Assembly (NCBI RefSeq): GCF_036346295.1
Contig: NZ_CP107819.1
Span: forward strand, 6,262,001 to 6,326,000
Reading direction: 5' to 3'
From: Streptomyces sp. NBC_00536
GTDB lineage: Bacteria; Actinomycetota; Actinomycetes; Streptomycetales; Streptomycetaceae
Length of the DNA: 64,000 bases
Position 1 is the stretch's first letter; every line of letters begins with the position of its first letter. The notes beneath the pieces were generated by a model, which saw nothing but the letters and a program-made list of their open reading frames with translations, had not been told where the DNA came from and made no database searches. The position numbers and the translations under genes are program-made. Shown piece by piece: positions 10,268 through 18,506 of the stretch.

Positions 10268-10924
10268 GTGCCGACCCGCACTCTTGAGGAAGACACAGAG
10301 ATAGTCCTGGTCATCCGCGACGACATGCGGCGCTATGGCGTCGAGGGAATGTTCCGTTCGCTGGACACCCCCCTCGAAGCGCGGTCCTACGCGGATTTCG
10401 ATGATCTCGCCCCGTTCTCCGGAGGCCAGTTGGTCATCCTCTCCAGCGATGACGTGGGTCCCCTCTCCGCCGAGACCGCCGAAAGCCTCCGGACGCATGA
10501 GATGCGCGTGCTGATCCTGGTCGACTCGGCCGCCGCTCCGGTCGAGCAGTCCTGGGCCGATCAGGCGTGCGGCTTCCTGGACTGGGCGGATCTGCGCCCC
10601 GACACCTTGCACGACGCGATCTCCGATGTGGCGGCCGGGCGCTTCTACGCGTCGGAGACCTTGGCGCGGCGATCGGTGACGGCGGCGGAGCAGACGGATG
10701 GCGGTGCGGCTCCGGCGCGAGCCCCGATCGCGCTGACGGCACGTGAACTCCAGGTCCTGCGCCTGATCGCGGGAGGTCTGAGCAATCGGCAGATCGCCCG
10801 GTCGCTGAACATCTCCGAACACGGTGTCAAACGCCTGGTCGGCATCGTCCTGGCCAAGCTCAACTGCCCGAACCGCACGCTGGCCGTGGTGCGCGCCATC
10901 GACGCGGGTCTCCTCACCTTGTGA
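10268..10924 (+). CDS. Atypical LuxR/GerE-type regulator with degenerate receiver-like N-terminus
   Basis: Protein of 218 residues from a GTG with GTGAGG just upstream. The C-terminal 60 residues form a GerE helix-turn-helix (LTARELQVLRLIAGGLSNRQIA, then SLNISEHGVKR). The N-terminal 130 residues have receiver-like length and beta-strand pattern (TEIVLVIRDD, QLVILSSDD, RVLILVD), but the position of the phospho-accepting Asp reads Ser in ILSSDD, and no cognate kinase is next to it. It may therefore work without phosphorylation, like the atypical response regulators of antibiotic clusters. It sits at the right edge of the C5N region and shares its promoter layout with the carboxylase gene, so pathway control, perhaps autoregulation, is likely. 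Confidence 0.8.
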   Translation: MPTRTLEEDTEIVLVIRDDMRRYGVEGMFRSLDTPLEARSYADFDDLAPFSGGQLVILSSDDVGPLSAETAESLRTHEMRVLILVDSAAAPVEQSWADQACGFLDWADLRPDTLHDAISDVAAGRFYASETLARRSVTAAEQTDGGAAPARAPIALTARELQVLRLIAGGLSNRQIARSLNISEHGVKRLVGIVLAKLNCPNRTLAVVRAIDAGLLTL

Positions 10925-10991
10925 CGTACCCCCTGTGCTCATGCACCCATGCAACCCGATGTCCGTGACATCGCGCCCATGACGTCCCTGG

Positions 10992-11015
10992 CCTGTGGAT
11001 AACGTTATCCACAGG
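10992..11015. promoter_or_regulatory. 24-bp perfect palindrome made of two inverted DnaA-box sequences
   Basis: The two 12-bp arms are perfect complements. The core is TGTGGATAA (10994-11002), CG, TTATCCACA (11005-11013): two exact copies of the E. coli DnaA-box sequence head to head. It lies 40 bp before the DUF4192 start, where the accessory cluster meets the core chromosome. The central AACGTT would also suit a LacI-family repressor operator. Which protein binds is unknown. Confidence 0.6.
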
Positions 11016-11052
11016 GGTTTCGCGATCCGTGGGCCCACGGGACCGTCGAGCC

Positions 11053-12378
11053 ATGACGAAGAATCAGGAATCACGCGACCCGTCCGGTACCCGGCCCCGC
11101 AAGGCGGCGTCCGGCAAGCCCTCCCTCCACCACGCGGCGCCCCCCACGGGGCCGGGCGGCCCCGCGGCGGCCGCCGACTCGCAGATCACCCTGCGCAGCC
11201 CGGCCGAACTGGCCGACGCCCTGCCCTACATGCTCGGCTTCCATCCGACCGACTCCCTCGTCATGGTCGCCCTGCACGGCGAGGGAGGCCGCTTCGGCGG
11301 CCGGCTGCGGGTCGGCATTCCCACCGACCGGGGGGAATGGGAGGACACCGCCCGCCAGGTCGCCGACTGCCTGGTGCACGGCAGCGAACGGCGCGGCGGC
11401 AAGCCCGACGGCATCGTCGTCTTCCTCTGCCAGGATCCGCGCAGCGGGGAGAGCGGGCAGCGGGTGATGACCCGGCTGCGCCCGCTCGCCCAGCGCATCC
11501 GGCTCGCCTGCGGAGCGCTGGACGTGCCCGTGCTGGAGGCGCTGTGCCTCTCCGGCGGCCGGTACTGGTCCTACTGCTGCCCCGACGCGCGGTGCTGCCC
11601 GGCCGAAGGGACCGCCCTGACCGTGCCCGGCACCTCGGTGATGGCCGCGGCCGCCACCTACGCCGGACTCCGGGTCAGGGGCTCGCTCCAGGAGATCGAG
11701 GGCCGCCTGACACCACTGCGCGGACCGCTCGCCTACGAACAGGAGCGGGCCCTGGACCTGGCCGCCACCGCCCTCGTACCGAAGATCCTCGACGGAGCCA
11801 CCCGGGAGGAAGTGGGCGCGGACACCCTGGAACTCGCCCGGACCCTGATGCGGCGGCTCACCCTCGCCCCGCCCGCCGACGGCGGACCCTGCGCGGAGGA
11901 CTGGGACGACGCGCTCCTCGGACACGACGAGGCGGCCTCCCTCATCCTCGGCCTCCAGGACCGCGAGATCAGGGACATCGCCGCGGAGTGGATGGAGGAC
12001 GAGGAAGCCGCCCCGGCGCTGCGTCTGTGGCGCGCCCTCGCCCGGCGCTGCGTCGGCGCCTACGGCGAGCACGCGGCCGCCCCGCTGACCCTGGCGGGCT
12101 GGGTGTACTGGTCGATCGGTGACGAGCCGACCGCCCGCATCGCCCTGGGACTGGCCCTGCGGGCCGACGCCGACTACCGCTTCGCCCAACTGCTGCACCA
12201 CGCCTGCAACGAAGGCATCGACCCGGAGGGGCTGCGGGAGTGCCTGCGCGCGGAGCGGGGACGGCGGGAGCCGCGCCGCGAGCGGGCCGCCGCAGTCACC
12301 CGGCCGCCGGGGCGGCGACCCCGGACCACCCGACCCACCCCCCCCGCCCGGCGCCGCACGGCCGGGAGCGAGCAGTGA
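11053..12378 (+). CDS. DUF4192 domain-containing protein
   Basis: Actinobacterial DUF4192 protein of 441 residues; function unknown. Recognisable is the opening after a disordered Pro/Ala-rich head: ITLRSPAELADALPYMLGFHPTDSLV, then DCLVHGSERRGG and the Cys cluster YWSYCCPDARCCP. The ATG at 11053 was preferred; an in-frame GTG at 11029 would add eight residues. The C-terminal half is helical, with a final WVYWSIGDEPTARIALGLAL segment typical of the family, followed by a basic tail. No transmembrane segment or signal peptide is visible. It is the first gene of the conserved-core side of the window. Confidence 0.85.
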   Translation: MTKNQESRDPSGTRPRKAASGKPSLHHAAPPTGPGGPAAAADSQITLRSPAELADALPYMLGFHPTDSLVMVALHGEGGRFGGRLRVGIPTDRGEWEDTARQVADCLVHGSERRGGKPDGIVVFLCQDPRSGESGQRVMTRLRPLAQRIRLACGALDVPVLEALCLSGGRYWSYCCPDARCCPAEGTALTVPGTSVMAAAATYAGLRVRGSLQEIEGRLTPLRGPLAYEQERALDLAATALVPKILDGATREEVGADTLELARTLMRRLTLAPPADGGPCAEDWDDALLGHDEAASLILGLQDREIRDIAAEWMEDEEAAPALRLWRALARRCVGAYGEHAAAPLTLAGWVYWSIGDEPTARIALGLALRADADYRFAQLLHHACNEGIDPEGLRECLRAERGRREPRRERAAAVTRPPGRRPRTTRPTPPARRRTAGSEQ

Positions 12379-12524
12379 ACCGGCCCCGGGGAGCCGCCCC
12401 TCGGGCGCAGCCGCCCCCACGGCCCGTGTCCCGGGCGGGGGTGCGGGCGTTCAGCTGTGGGGTGGCGGGGATCTGGTCGCGCCGCCGCCCTGCGAAACCG
12501 ACCGGAGTGCAGACAAGGCGACGC

Positions 12525-14492
12525 ATGGTTCACCCCGTTCCCCCCGCCCGACGGCCCGAGCTGCCGCCCGTGCACGGCGCCCTCATCTGCGTCGCCGCGC
12601 CCTGTCTCGTCATTTCGCCCGAACACGGCCAGCTGACCGGCCACGGGATCGACGGGATCTACCGTTCCGGCCGCCGGCTGCTGTCGCGCTGCGTCCTGCG
12701 GATCGGCGGCCGCGACCCGGTCGCCGTCCAGGGCCGCAGCCTCGGCGCGGACCGCGCCGCCTTCACCGCGACCGTCCGCATCGGGGCGGAGCCGGGGCCG
12801 GACCCGGACATCGGCGTGGAGCGGATCCGGCACGCCGACGGCACCGAGCGGATCACCCTGCGCAGCTACACCGCCCGCCGGGTGCGGCTGCCCGTGGAGA
12901 TCTCGCTCGCCACCGACCTGGCCGAGCTGGCCGCGATCGCCGCCGGGCGCGGCGGGCCCGAACTGCCCGCCGCGGTGCACGCGGGCGGCCTGCGCTGGAG
13001 CACCGGCCGGGCCCAGGCCGTCACCACGGCGGAGCCCGCCCCCGACGACGCTCTCGCCGCGACCGGCCTGCTGCGCTGGCAGCTGGAACTGGGCCCGGGG
13101 GAGTCGCGCACCATCGAACTGCGCACCTCCCAGGACCGCGGCGCGCGGGCATCGGCCGGGCAGGTCGCCAACCCGCTCGCCCCGGCCCGCGCCGAATGCG
13201 ACGACCCCCGGGTCGACCCCTGGCTGCGCACCGGTCTCGACGACCTGGGCGCGCTGCTGCTCAGGGATCCCGAGGATCCCTCCGACGCCTACGCGGCGGC
13301 CGGCGTCCCGTGGCGGTGCGGGCTGGCTCCCGCCGAATCGCTGTGGGCCGCCCGGATGGCGCTTCCGCTCGGCACCGGACTCGCCGCCGCGACCCTGCGC
13401 GTCCTGGCCCGGACACAGGAGACCGGGAGAGGACCCGGGGCCGGGAAGATTCCCGGACCGCTGCGGGGCGCGGGCCCGCAGCTGCCGCCCGGCTGCACCG
13501 GCACGGAGGCGACCCTGGCCTTCCCCGTGGTGCTCGCCGAGGCGCGGCGGTGGGGGCTGCCGGAGCCGGAGGTGGAGCGGCTGCTGCCGACGGCGGAGCG
13601 CTGTCTGGACTGGCTGCGCGGGGCGTTGTCCGAGGACGGTTTCCTGGCCGACCCCGATCCGGGACCGCGGCGGTGCGAGACCCAGGCCCATGCCCATCGG
13701 GCCGCGCTGCTGGGGGCGGATCTGCTGGCCGGGTGCGGTCGGTCCGGCGCCGAGGAGTGGCGCGAATGGGCCGCCGCCCTGCGCGTCCGGTTCGTGGAGG
13801 CCTTCTGGCTCGACGGTCCGGACGGCGGACGGCCCGCGGCCGCCCTGCACCCCGACGGGCGGCCCCTGCCGCGGCTGACCGGGGCCGCCGCGCACCTGCT
13901 GGACACCGGTCTGCTGGGCGGGGGACGGCTCGCCCCCGGGCTGCTGGACCGGATCCGGACCGAGCAGCTGGCCCGGCTGCTGGGAGCGCCGCCGATGGAC
14001 TCCGGCTGGGGGCTGCGGAGCATGGCGGTGCGGGAGCCGGGGCACAACCCGTTCGGTCACCACTCGGGCGCCGTGCGGGCGTACGAGAGCGCCGTCGCGG
14101 TGGCGGGACTGGCGGGCGCCGGGTTCGAGAAGGAGGCGGTGGGACTGCTGCGGGGCCTCCTCGACGCGGCCGAGCGGTTCGGGTACCGGCTGCCCGAGAT
14201 GTATGCCGCCGAGCAGCGCACCGCGGGCAGTGCCCCGCTGCCGCACCCGGCGGCCTGCCGCCCCGCGGCGGTGGCGGCCGCCACCGCGATCCATGTGCTG
14301 GCCGCTCTCGCCGGGATCCGCCCCGATGCCCCGGCGGGCACCGTGGCGCTGGCTCCGCTGCCCGGTGCGCCGCTGGGGGAGCTGCGGCTCTCCGGTCTGC
14401 GGGTGGCGGGCGAACCGTTCGCGGTCCGGGTCAGCAGACTGGGCCTGGGCATGGTGGAGGAGGCCTGCGATGCGCTTCAGCTGGGTGTCTAG
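12525..14492 (+). CDS. Glycogen debranching N-terminal-domain glycosidase (amylo-alpha-1,6-glucosidase-like)
   Basis: Protein of 655 residues from ATG 12525, preceded by AAGGCGA. The N-terminal ~190 residues match the debranching-enzyme N-terminal beta domain (PAPCLVISPEHGQLTGHGIDG-like start, TLRSYTARRVRLPVEISLATDLAEL). The rest is an (alpha/alpha)6-type catalytic half ending in MDSGWGLRSMAV and GHNPFGHHSGAVRAYESA, as seen in bacterial GH63/GH133-like enzymes. It probably acts on alpha-glucan or trehalose-type glycans in the cytoplasm; substrate not determinable. The stop codon TAG lies within the left end of a MITE, so the original C-terminus may have been different. Confidence 0.8.
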   Translation: MVHPVPPARRPELPPVHGALICVAAPCLVISPEHGQLTGHGIDGIYRSGRRLLSRCVLRIGGRDPVAVQGRSLGADRAAFTATVRIGAEPGPDPDIGVERIRHADGTERITLRSYTARRVRLPVEISLATDLAELAAIAAGRGGPELPAAVHAGGLRWSTGRAQAVTTAEPAPDDALAATGLLRWQLELGPGESRTIELRTSQDRGARASAGQVANPLAPARAECDDPRVDPWLRTGLDDLGALLLRDPEDPSDAYAAAGVPWRCGLAPAESLWAARMALPLGTGLAAATLRVLARTQETGRGPGAGKIPGPLRGAGPQLPPGCTGTEATLAFPVVLAEARRWGLPEPEVERLLPTAERCLDWLRGALSEDGFLADPDPGPRRCETQAHAHRAALLGADLLAGCGRSGAEEWREWAAALRVRFVEAFWLDGPDGGRPAAALHPDGRPLPRLTGAAAHLLDTGLLGGGRLAPGLLDRIRTEQLARLLGAPPMDSGWGLRSMAVREPGHNPFGHHSGAVRAYESAVAVAGLAGAGFEKEAVGLLRGLLDAAERFGYRLPEMYAAEQRTAGSAPLPHPAACRPAAVAAATAIHVLAALAGIRPDAPAGTVALAPLPGAPLGELRLSGLRVAGEPFAVRVSRLGLGMVEEACDALQLGV

Positions 14493-14713
14493 TGCTGTGA
14501 CCGGAAAGGTTCACCGTGTCACGGCGCCCGGCACGGCACCTCTCCCCCAGCTACCGCTGGGAGGTGCCCCCGGCGTTGTCGGACCACGACGGTACGTCCA
14601 GTACGAGTCGCGGCCCTCCGCCTTGCGATGCGTCCCCTCGGCCCTTCGGGCCTGGGGAGACCCCAGGGCACCGAACACCGCGACCCGGCAAACCTTTCCG
14701 GCCACAGCACTAG
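14489..14713. mobile_element. MITE-like element with 23-bp terminal inverted repeats
   Basis: Left end 14489-14511 begins CTAGTGCTGTGACCGG; right end 14691-14713 is its inverted complement with one mismatch in 23. Both ends carry TA, as expected of a TA target duplication typical of IS630/Tc1-type transposases. The 225-bp interior contains no transposase, only GC hairpins (for example around 14532-14563). It sits exactly between the debranching-like gene, whose TAG stop it supplies, and the nrtR-like promoter. Confidence 0.75.
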
Positions 14714-14737
14714 GCGGTGTCTGCTGGAAGCGCTGTT

Positions 14738-14757
14738 TATCGTCAGGCAGACGACTA
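14738..14757. promoter_or_regulatory. Putative NrtR-box/autoregulatory inverted repeat
   Basis: TCGTC (14740-14744) and GACGA (14750-14754) flank AGGCA, with further partial symmetry (TAT before, CTA after). TATGAT at 14756-14761, six nt before the ATG, is a good -10 for a leaderless transcript and abuts the repeat, so binding here would block transcription of the gene. Confidence 0.45.
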
Positions 14758-14767
14758 TGATCGCGGC

Positions 14768-15517
14768 ATGTCGCCCTACGACCCGTCGGCCTTTCCGCCC
14801 TTCGCCGTCACCGTCGACCTGGTCGTGCTCACCGTGCGCCGCCACGCGCTCTGCGCGCTGGTCGTACGACGGGGTGAGCAGCCGTTCCAGGGCCGGTGGG
14901 CGCTGCCCGGCGGCTTCGTCCGCGGGGACGAGGACCTGGCGGCCGCGGCCGCCAGGGAGCTCTCCGAGGAGACCGGGCTGTGCGCCCACGAGCCCGCCGC
15001 GACCGGCGACGGGGTGCACGGCGCGCACCTCGAACAGCTCGCCACCTACGGCGATCCGCGGCGGGACCCGCGGATGCGGGTGGTCAGCGTCGCGCACCTG
15101 GTGCTGGCACCCGACCTGCCCGCACCCCGGGCCGGAGGGGACGCCAACAGCGCGCGCTGGGCCCCCGTCGACGAGCTGCTCGCCGCCGCCGAGGAGGAGT
15201 CCGCGGGGCTCGCCTTCGACCACGCGCGGATCCTGGGGGACGGGGTGGAGCGGGCCCGGTCGAAGATCGAATACTCCTCGCTGGCCACCGCCTTCTGCCC
15301 GCCCGAGTTCACCGTCGGAGAGCTGCGCCGGGTGTACGAGGCCGTCTGGGGAGTGGCCCTGGACCCGCGCAACTTCCACCGCAAGGTCACCGGCACCCCG
15401 GGGTTCCTGGTCCCCGCCGGGGGGACGACGACCCGTCAGGGCGGGCGCCCCGCACAGTTGTTCAGGGCCGGCGGGGCCACGCTGCTCAACCCGCCGATGC
15501 TGCGCCCGGAAGTCTGA
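14768..15517 (+). CDS. NrtR-type Nudix-domain transcriptional regulator
   Basis: Protein of 249 residues. The N-terminal Nudix domain has GGFVRGDEDLAAAAARELSEETG, close to the Nudix box but with changes that often accompany loss of hydrolysis in regulators. The C-terminal ~80 residues (FTVGELRRVYEAVWG then NFHRKV and PGFLVP) are the winged-helix domain of NrtR proteins, which sense ADP-ribose and repress NAD metabolism genes. ATG 14768 was chosen; an in-frame ATG at 14717 would start inside the predicted promoter. No NAD biosynthetic gene is adjacent, so targets other than itself are unknown. Confidence 0.83.
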   Translation: MSPYDPSAFPPFAVTVDLVVLTVRRHALCALVVRRGEQPFQGRWALPGGFVRGDEDLAAAAARELSEETGLCAHEPAATGDGVHGAHLEQLATYGDPRRDPRMRVVSVAHLVLAPDLPAPRAGGDANSARWAPVDELLAAAEEESAGLAFDHARILGDGVERARSKIEYSSLATAFCPPEFTVGELRRVYEAVWGVALDPRNFHRKVTGTPGFLVPAGGTTTRQGGRPAQLFRAGGATLLNPPMLRPEV

Positions 15518-15627
15518 CGATCCGACACAACGACGGTCCGGTTACCGAGTAAATCGGACATATCGCGCTATCTTGCTCGTGGTACTCACCCTGCCGCACA
15601 GTGGTCTCACCCCCCGCGAGAGAAGCG

Positions 15628-17427
15628 ATGCTCCAGGCCATCGGACTCACCAGTGCACCCCGTCGAGACCTCGCCCCCATGGTGGACGACCTCACCTTCG
15701 AGGCCCGCCCCGGGCAGGTGACCGCCCTCTTGGGCGCGCCCGGTTCGGGCAAGACCACCGCGCTGCGGCTCATGCTCGAACTCGAACCGGGCCGCGGCGT
15801 CACCTACTTCCGCGGTCGCCCCCTGCACCGGATCCCGCATCCGGGGCGCGAGGTCGGCGTCCTGCTCGGCGACGTGCCGGGACACCCCTCGCGCACGGTC
15901 CGCGGTCAGCTGAGGATGCTCTGCGCCGCCGCCGGGGTCCCGGCCTCCCGGGCGGACGAGGTGCTCGACGTCGTCGGCATCTCGGGCCTGCGCGACCAGC
16001 GGCTCGGCGCGCTCTCGCTCGGCATGGACCGCCGGGTCGGGCTCGCCGCAGCCCTGCTGGCCGATCCCTGCACCCTGCTCCTCGACCAGCCCGCCGCCGG
16101 GCTCTCCCCGCGGGAGCGGAACTGGCTGCACGGGCTGCTGCGCGGGCACGCCGACCTCGGCGGGGCCGTGCTCTTCACCACCGACGACGCCAAGGAAGCC
16201 GCCCGCAGCGCCGACCGGGTGGTCAGCATCGCCGCGGGCCGCCTCGTGGCCGACCAGGAGGCGGCCGACTTCGCCCGGACCCGGCTGCGCCCCAGGGTTG
16301 CCGTCCGGACCCCGCACGCGGCCCGCCTCGCCGACGTCCTGGGCCGCGAGGCCCGGGCGGCCCGGCGCACGGTGGAGATCGTCGAGGAGAGCGGCAGCCG
16401 CCTCTCCGTCTACGGCAGCAACTGCGCCGAGGTCGGCGAGGCCGCCTTCCGGCACGGCGTGCTCGTCCACCAGCTGGCCGACGAGACCGGTGACAGCGGC
16501 TCCCCGGTGCCACAGGCCCGCACCGCGGCGCCGGGTCCGGCCGAAGAGCGGCAGGGCGCGCGCGCCGAAGCCCGCGTACCGGCCCCCGGCGGGGGTCCGG
16601 ACGGCCGCGGACGCCGCCCGGGCTCCGCACCGCCTCCGTCACCCGTCCGGCGCGTGGGCGGGCCCCTGCGGCCGCTGCGCTACGAGCTGCGCCGGGTCTT
16701 CGGCACCGCCACCCCGCTCCTGACGGCGGCCGTCGTGGTGACGGTCTCCGTGGTCACCGCCCTGCTGCTGGCCCGGTTCGGCGGGACCCCGCAGAACCGG
16801 CTGCTCGCGGGCTGGCCCGAGCTGCTGCCGCTGCCCCCGGCCGCCCTCGGCGCGGGACTGCTCGGCGCGCTGGCCTTCGGCGAGGAGTACCGCTACCCCG
16901 CGCTCGCCGCCGACCGCGGCACCGTGCCCCGGCGGCTCGGCCTGCTCGTCGCCAAGCTCGGGGTCTGCGGGGCGCTCGCCCTGGTGCTGGGCGCCCTCAC
17001 GGTCACCGCCGACGCGGCCGCCCTCGGGCTGGTCTTCGATCAGGGCCCGCTGCGGCCCCCGGCGCAGTGGATCGCCCCGGCCGCCGGATGGGCCGGGCTG
17101 CTCGTCGGCTGCGCCTGGTCCGGGGTGCTCGCCGCCGGCGTGTTCCGCTCCGCGCTGGCGGGACTGGGCGCGGTGGTCTCCGTACAGGTGCTCGTCGTAC
17201 CGCTCGTACGCAAGGCGCTCGACGGTCCGTCCGCCTACCCGGCGTCCGGGCTGGCGGGCCGACTGCGCGCCCTGTCCTGGGCGCAGTGGCCCCCGGAAGC
17301 CGACCGGCTCGTGCTGGGCGCCCTGCGGGTGATGGCCCAACCTGTCGGCACCGCGCTGGTGTTGTCGCTGTTGGTCCTGTTGTGCGCCTATGGGTTCACC
17401 GGACTGCGCGGCAGAGTCCGTTGGTGA
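15628..17427 (+). CDS. ABC transporter ATPase-permease fusion, degenerate ATPase motifs
   Basis: Protein of 599 residues joining an N-terminal ABC ATPase (1-~215) to a C-terminal membrane region with about six hydrophobic segments (from ~360 on), linked by a Pro/Arg-rich disordered stretch. Walker A is intact (GAPGSGKTT). The signature reads LSLGM instead of LSGGQ, Walker B ends LLLDQP (Gln in place of the catalytic Glu) and the H-loop position reads FTTDD without His. It may therefore bind but hardly hydrolyse ATP. It lies directly before whiH. An upstream GTG at 15601 is a possible start, but ATG 15628 has the better purine-rich leader. Substrate unknown. Confidence 0.8.
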   Translation: MLQAIGLTSAPRRDLAPMVDDLTFEARPGQVTALLGAPGSGKTTALRLMLELEPGRGVTYFRGRPLHRIPHPGREVGVLLGDVPGHPSRTVRGQLRMLCAAAGVPASRADEVLDVVGISGLRDQRLGALSLGMDRRVGLAAALLADPCTLLLDQPAAGLSPRERNWLHGLLRGHADLGGAVLFTTDDAKEAARSADRVVSIAAGRLVADQEAADFARTRLRPRVAVRTPHAARLADVLGREARAARRTVEIVEESGSRLSVYGSNCAEVGEAAFRHGVLVHQLADETGDSGSPVPQARTAAPGPAEERQGARAEARVPAPGGGPDGRGRRPGSAPPPSPVRRVGGPLRPLRYELRRVFGTATPLLTAAVVVTVSVVTALLLARFGGTPQNRLLAGWPELLPLPPAALGAGLLGALAFGEEYRYPALAADRGTVPRRLGLLVAKLGVCGALALVLGALTVTADAAALGLVFDQGPLRPPAQWIAPAAGWAGLLVGCAWSGVLAAGVFRSALAGLGAVVSVQVLVVPLVRKALDGPSAYPASGLAGRLRALSWAQWPPEADRLVLGALRVMAQPVGTALVLSLLVLLCAYGFTGLRGRVRW

Positions 17428-17501
17428 CCGCTGCGGGGCGCAACTGTGCCCCCGGAAGACCGTTGGAGCCCGCTTCACTCGAACCGGATCGCAACTCCCC
17501 G

Positions 17502-17526
17502 TAAAAGGCCCGGTTCTTTACGATAA
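17502..17526 (+). promoter_or_regulatory. Candidate sigma-WhiG-type promoter of whiH
   Basis: TAAA at 17502-17505 and TACGATAA at 17519-17526 resemble the FliA/WhiG consensus TAAA and GCCGATAA. The gap is 13 nt rather than the usual 15. whiH is a known WhiG target in S. coelicolor, which supports the call; the short spacer weakens it. Confidence 0.45.
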
Positions 17527-17618
17527 GTCGTCAATTGCGTAGGTGGCACCGATCACCCTTTCGTGTGCTTTTCACCAAAGACCTCAAGGGTCGCCGGAGC
17601 ACGGCCGACAAAGGATTC

Positions 17619-18506
17619 GTGAGTACCCTTGCGCACACCATGATGACCGCCGCCCGCCACGCCGACACCGGCCTCGCCGGCCCGGGCGAACTCGACCGTT
17701 ACCCCTACGCGGAGGCCTCCGGCACCGACCGCGTCGGTGCACCCCACTGGGACGGAGCCGACGTCGAGTTGAGCCGGGTGGGCCGCCGCACGGCGGGCAG
17801 CCGCGGCCGCGGGCTGCACGGCCAACTCGTCCAGCAACTCGGCCAGATGATCGTCTCCGGCGACCTCGGAGCGGACCGCCCGCTGGTCCCCGAGGAGATC
17901 GGCCAGCGCTTCGAGGTCTCCCGCACGGTCGTCCGCGAATCCCTGCGGGTCCTGGAGGCCAAGGGCCTCGTCAGCGCCCGCCCCAACGTCGGCACCCGGG
18001 TCCGCCCCGTCGCCGACTGGAACCTGCTCGACCCCGACATCATCGAGTGGCGCGCGTACGGTCCCCAGCGCGACGACCAGCGTCGCGAGCTGAACGAGAT
18101 GCGCTGGACCATCGAGCCCCTCGCCGCCCGCCTCGCGGCCGGGCACGGCCGCCCGGACATCCAGCAGCGGCTCGCCGACATGGTCGAGATCATGGGCCAC
18201 GCCCTCGGCCAGGGTGACGCGATCACCTTCGCCCGCGCCGACAACGAGTTCCACGCGCTGCTCATCCAGGTCGCGGGCAACCGGATGCTGGAACACCTCT
18301 CGGGCATCGTCTCCTCCGCCCTCCAGGTGTCCGGCAGCCCGATCACCGCCTGCGACCGGCCGAGCGAGACCTGCGTCGCGCACCACGCGCGGATGGTCGA
18401 GGCGCTCGCCGCGGGCGACGCCACTGGCGCGGAGGCGGCCATGCGTCAGCTCCTGACGGTCCATCCGGAGGTCGAGCGCGTGGTCCCCGCACCGCGCGAG
18501 CACTGA
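17619..18506 (+). CDS. whiH: Sporulation regulator WhiH (GntR/FadR family)
   Basis: Protein of 295 residues from GTG 17619, with AAAGGA four nt upstream; this equals the length of S. coelicolor WhiH and it sits, as there, directly before hrdB. After a ~75-residue head comes the GntR winged helix (LVPEEIGQRFEVSRTVVRESLRVLEAKGLV), then a FadR-type helical ligand domain with EMRWTIEPLAARLAA and the metal-binding His/Asp pattern (DNEFHALL, HHARMVEALAAGD). WhiH acts in aerial hyphae, is needed for orderly sporulation septation and is thought to repress itself. Ligand unknown. Confidence 0.93.
   Translation: MSTLAHTMMTAARHADTGLAGPGELDRYPYAEASGTDRVGAPHWDGADVELSRVGRRTAGSRGRGLHGQLVQQLGQMIVSGDLGADRPLVPEEIGQRFEVSRTVVRESLRVLEAKGLVSARPNVGTRVRPVADWNLLDPDIIEWRAYGPQRDDQRRELNEMRWTIEPLAARLAAGHGRPDIQQRLADMVEIMGHALGQGDAITFARADNEFHALLIQVAGNRMLEHLSGIVSSALQVSGSPITACDRPSETCVAHHARMVEALAAGDATGAEAAMRQLLTVHPEVERVVPAPREH

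Noticed and set aside
8369..11074. Minus-strand open frame of 901 codons over the acyl-CoA ligase and LuxR genes
   Set aside because: Low-information shadow; the plus-strand proteins have complete ANL and GerE motifs.
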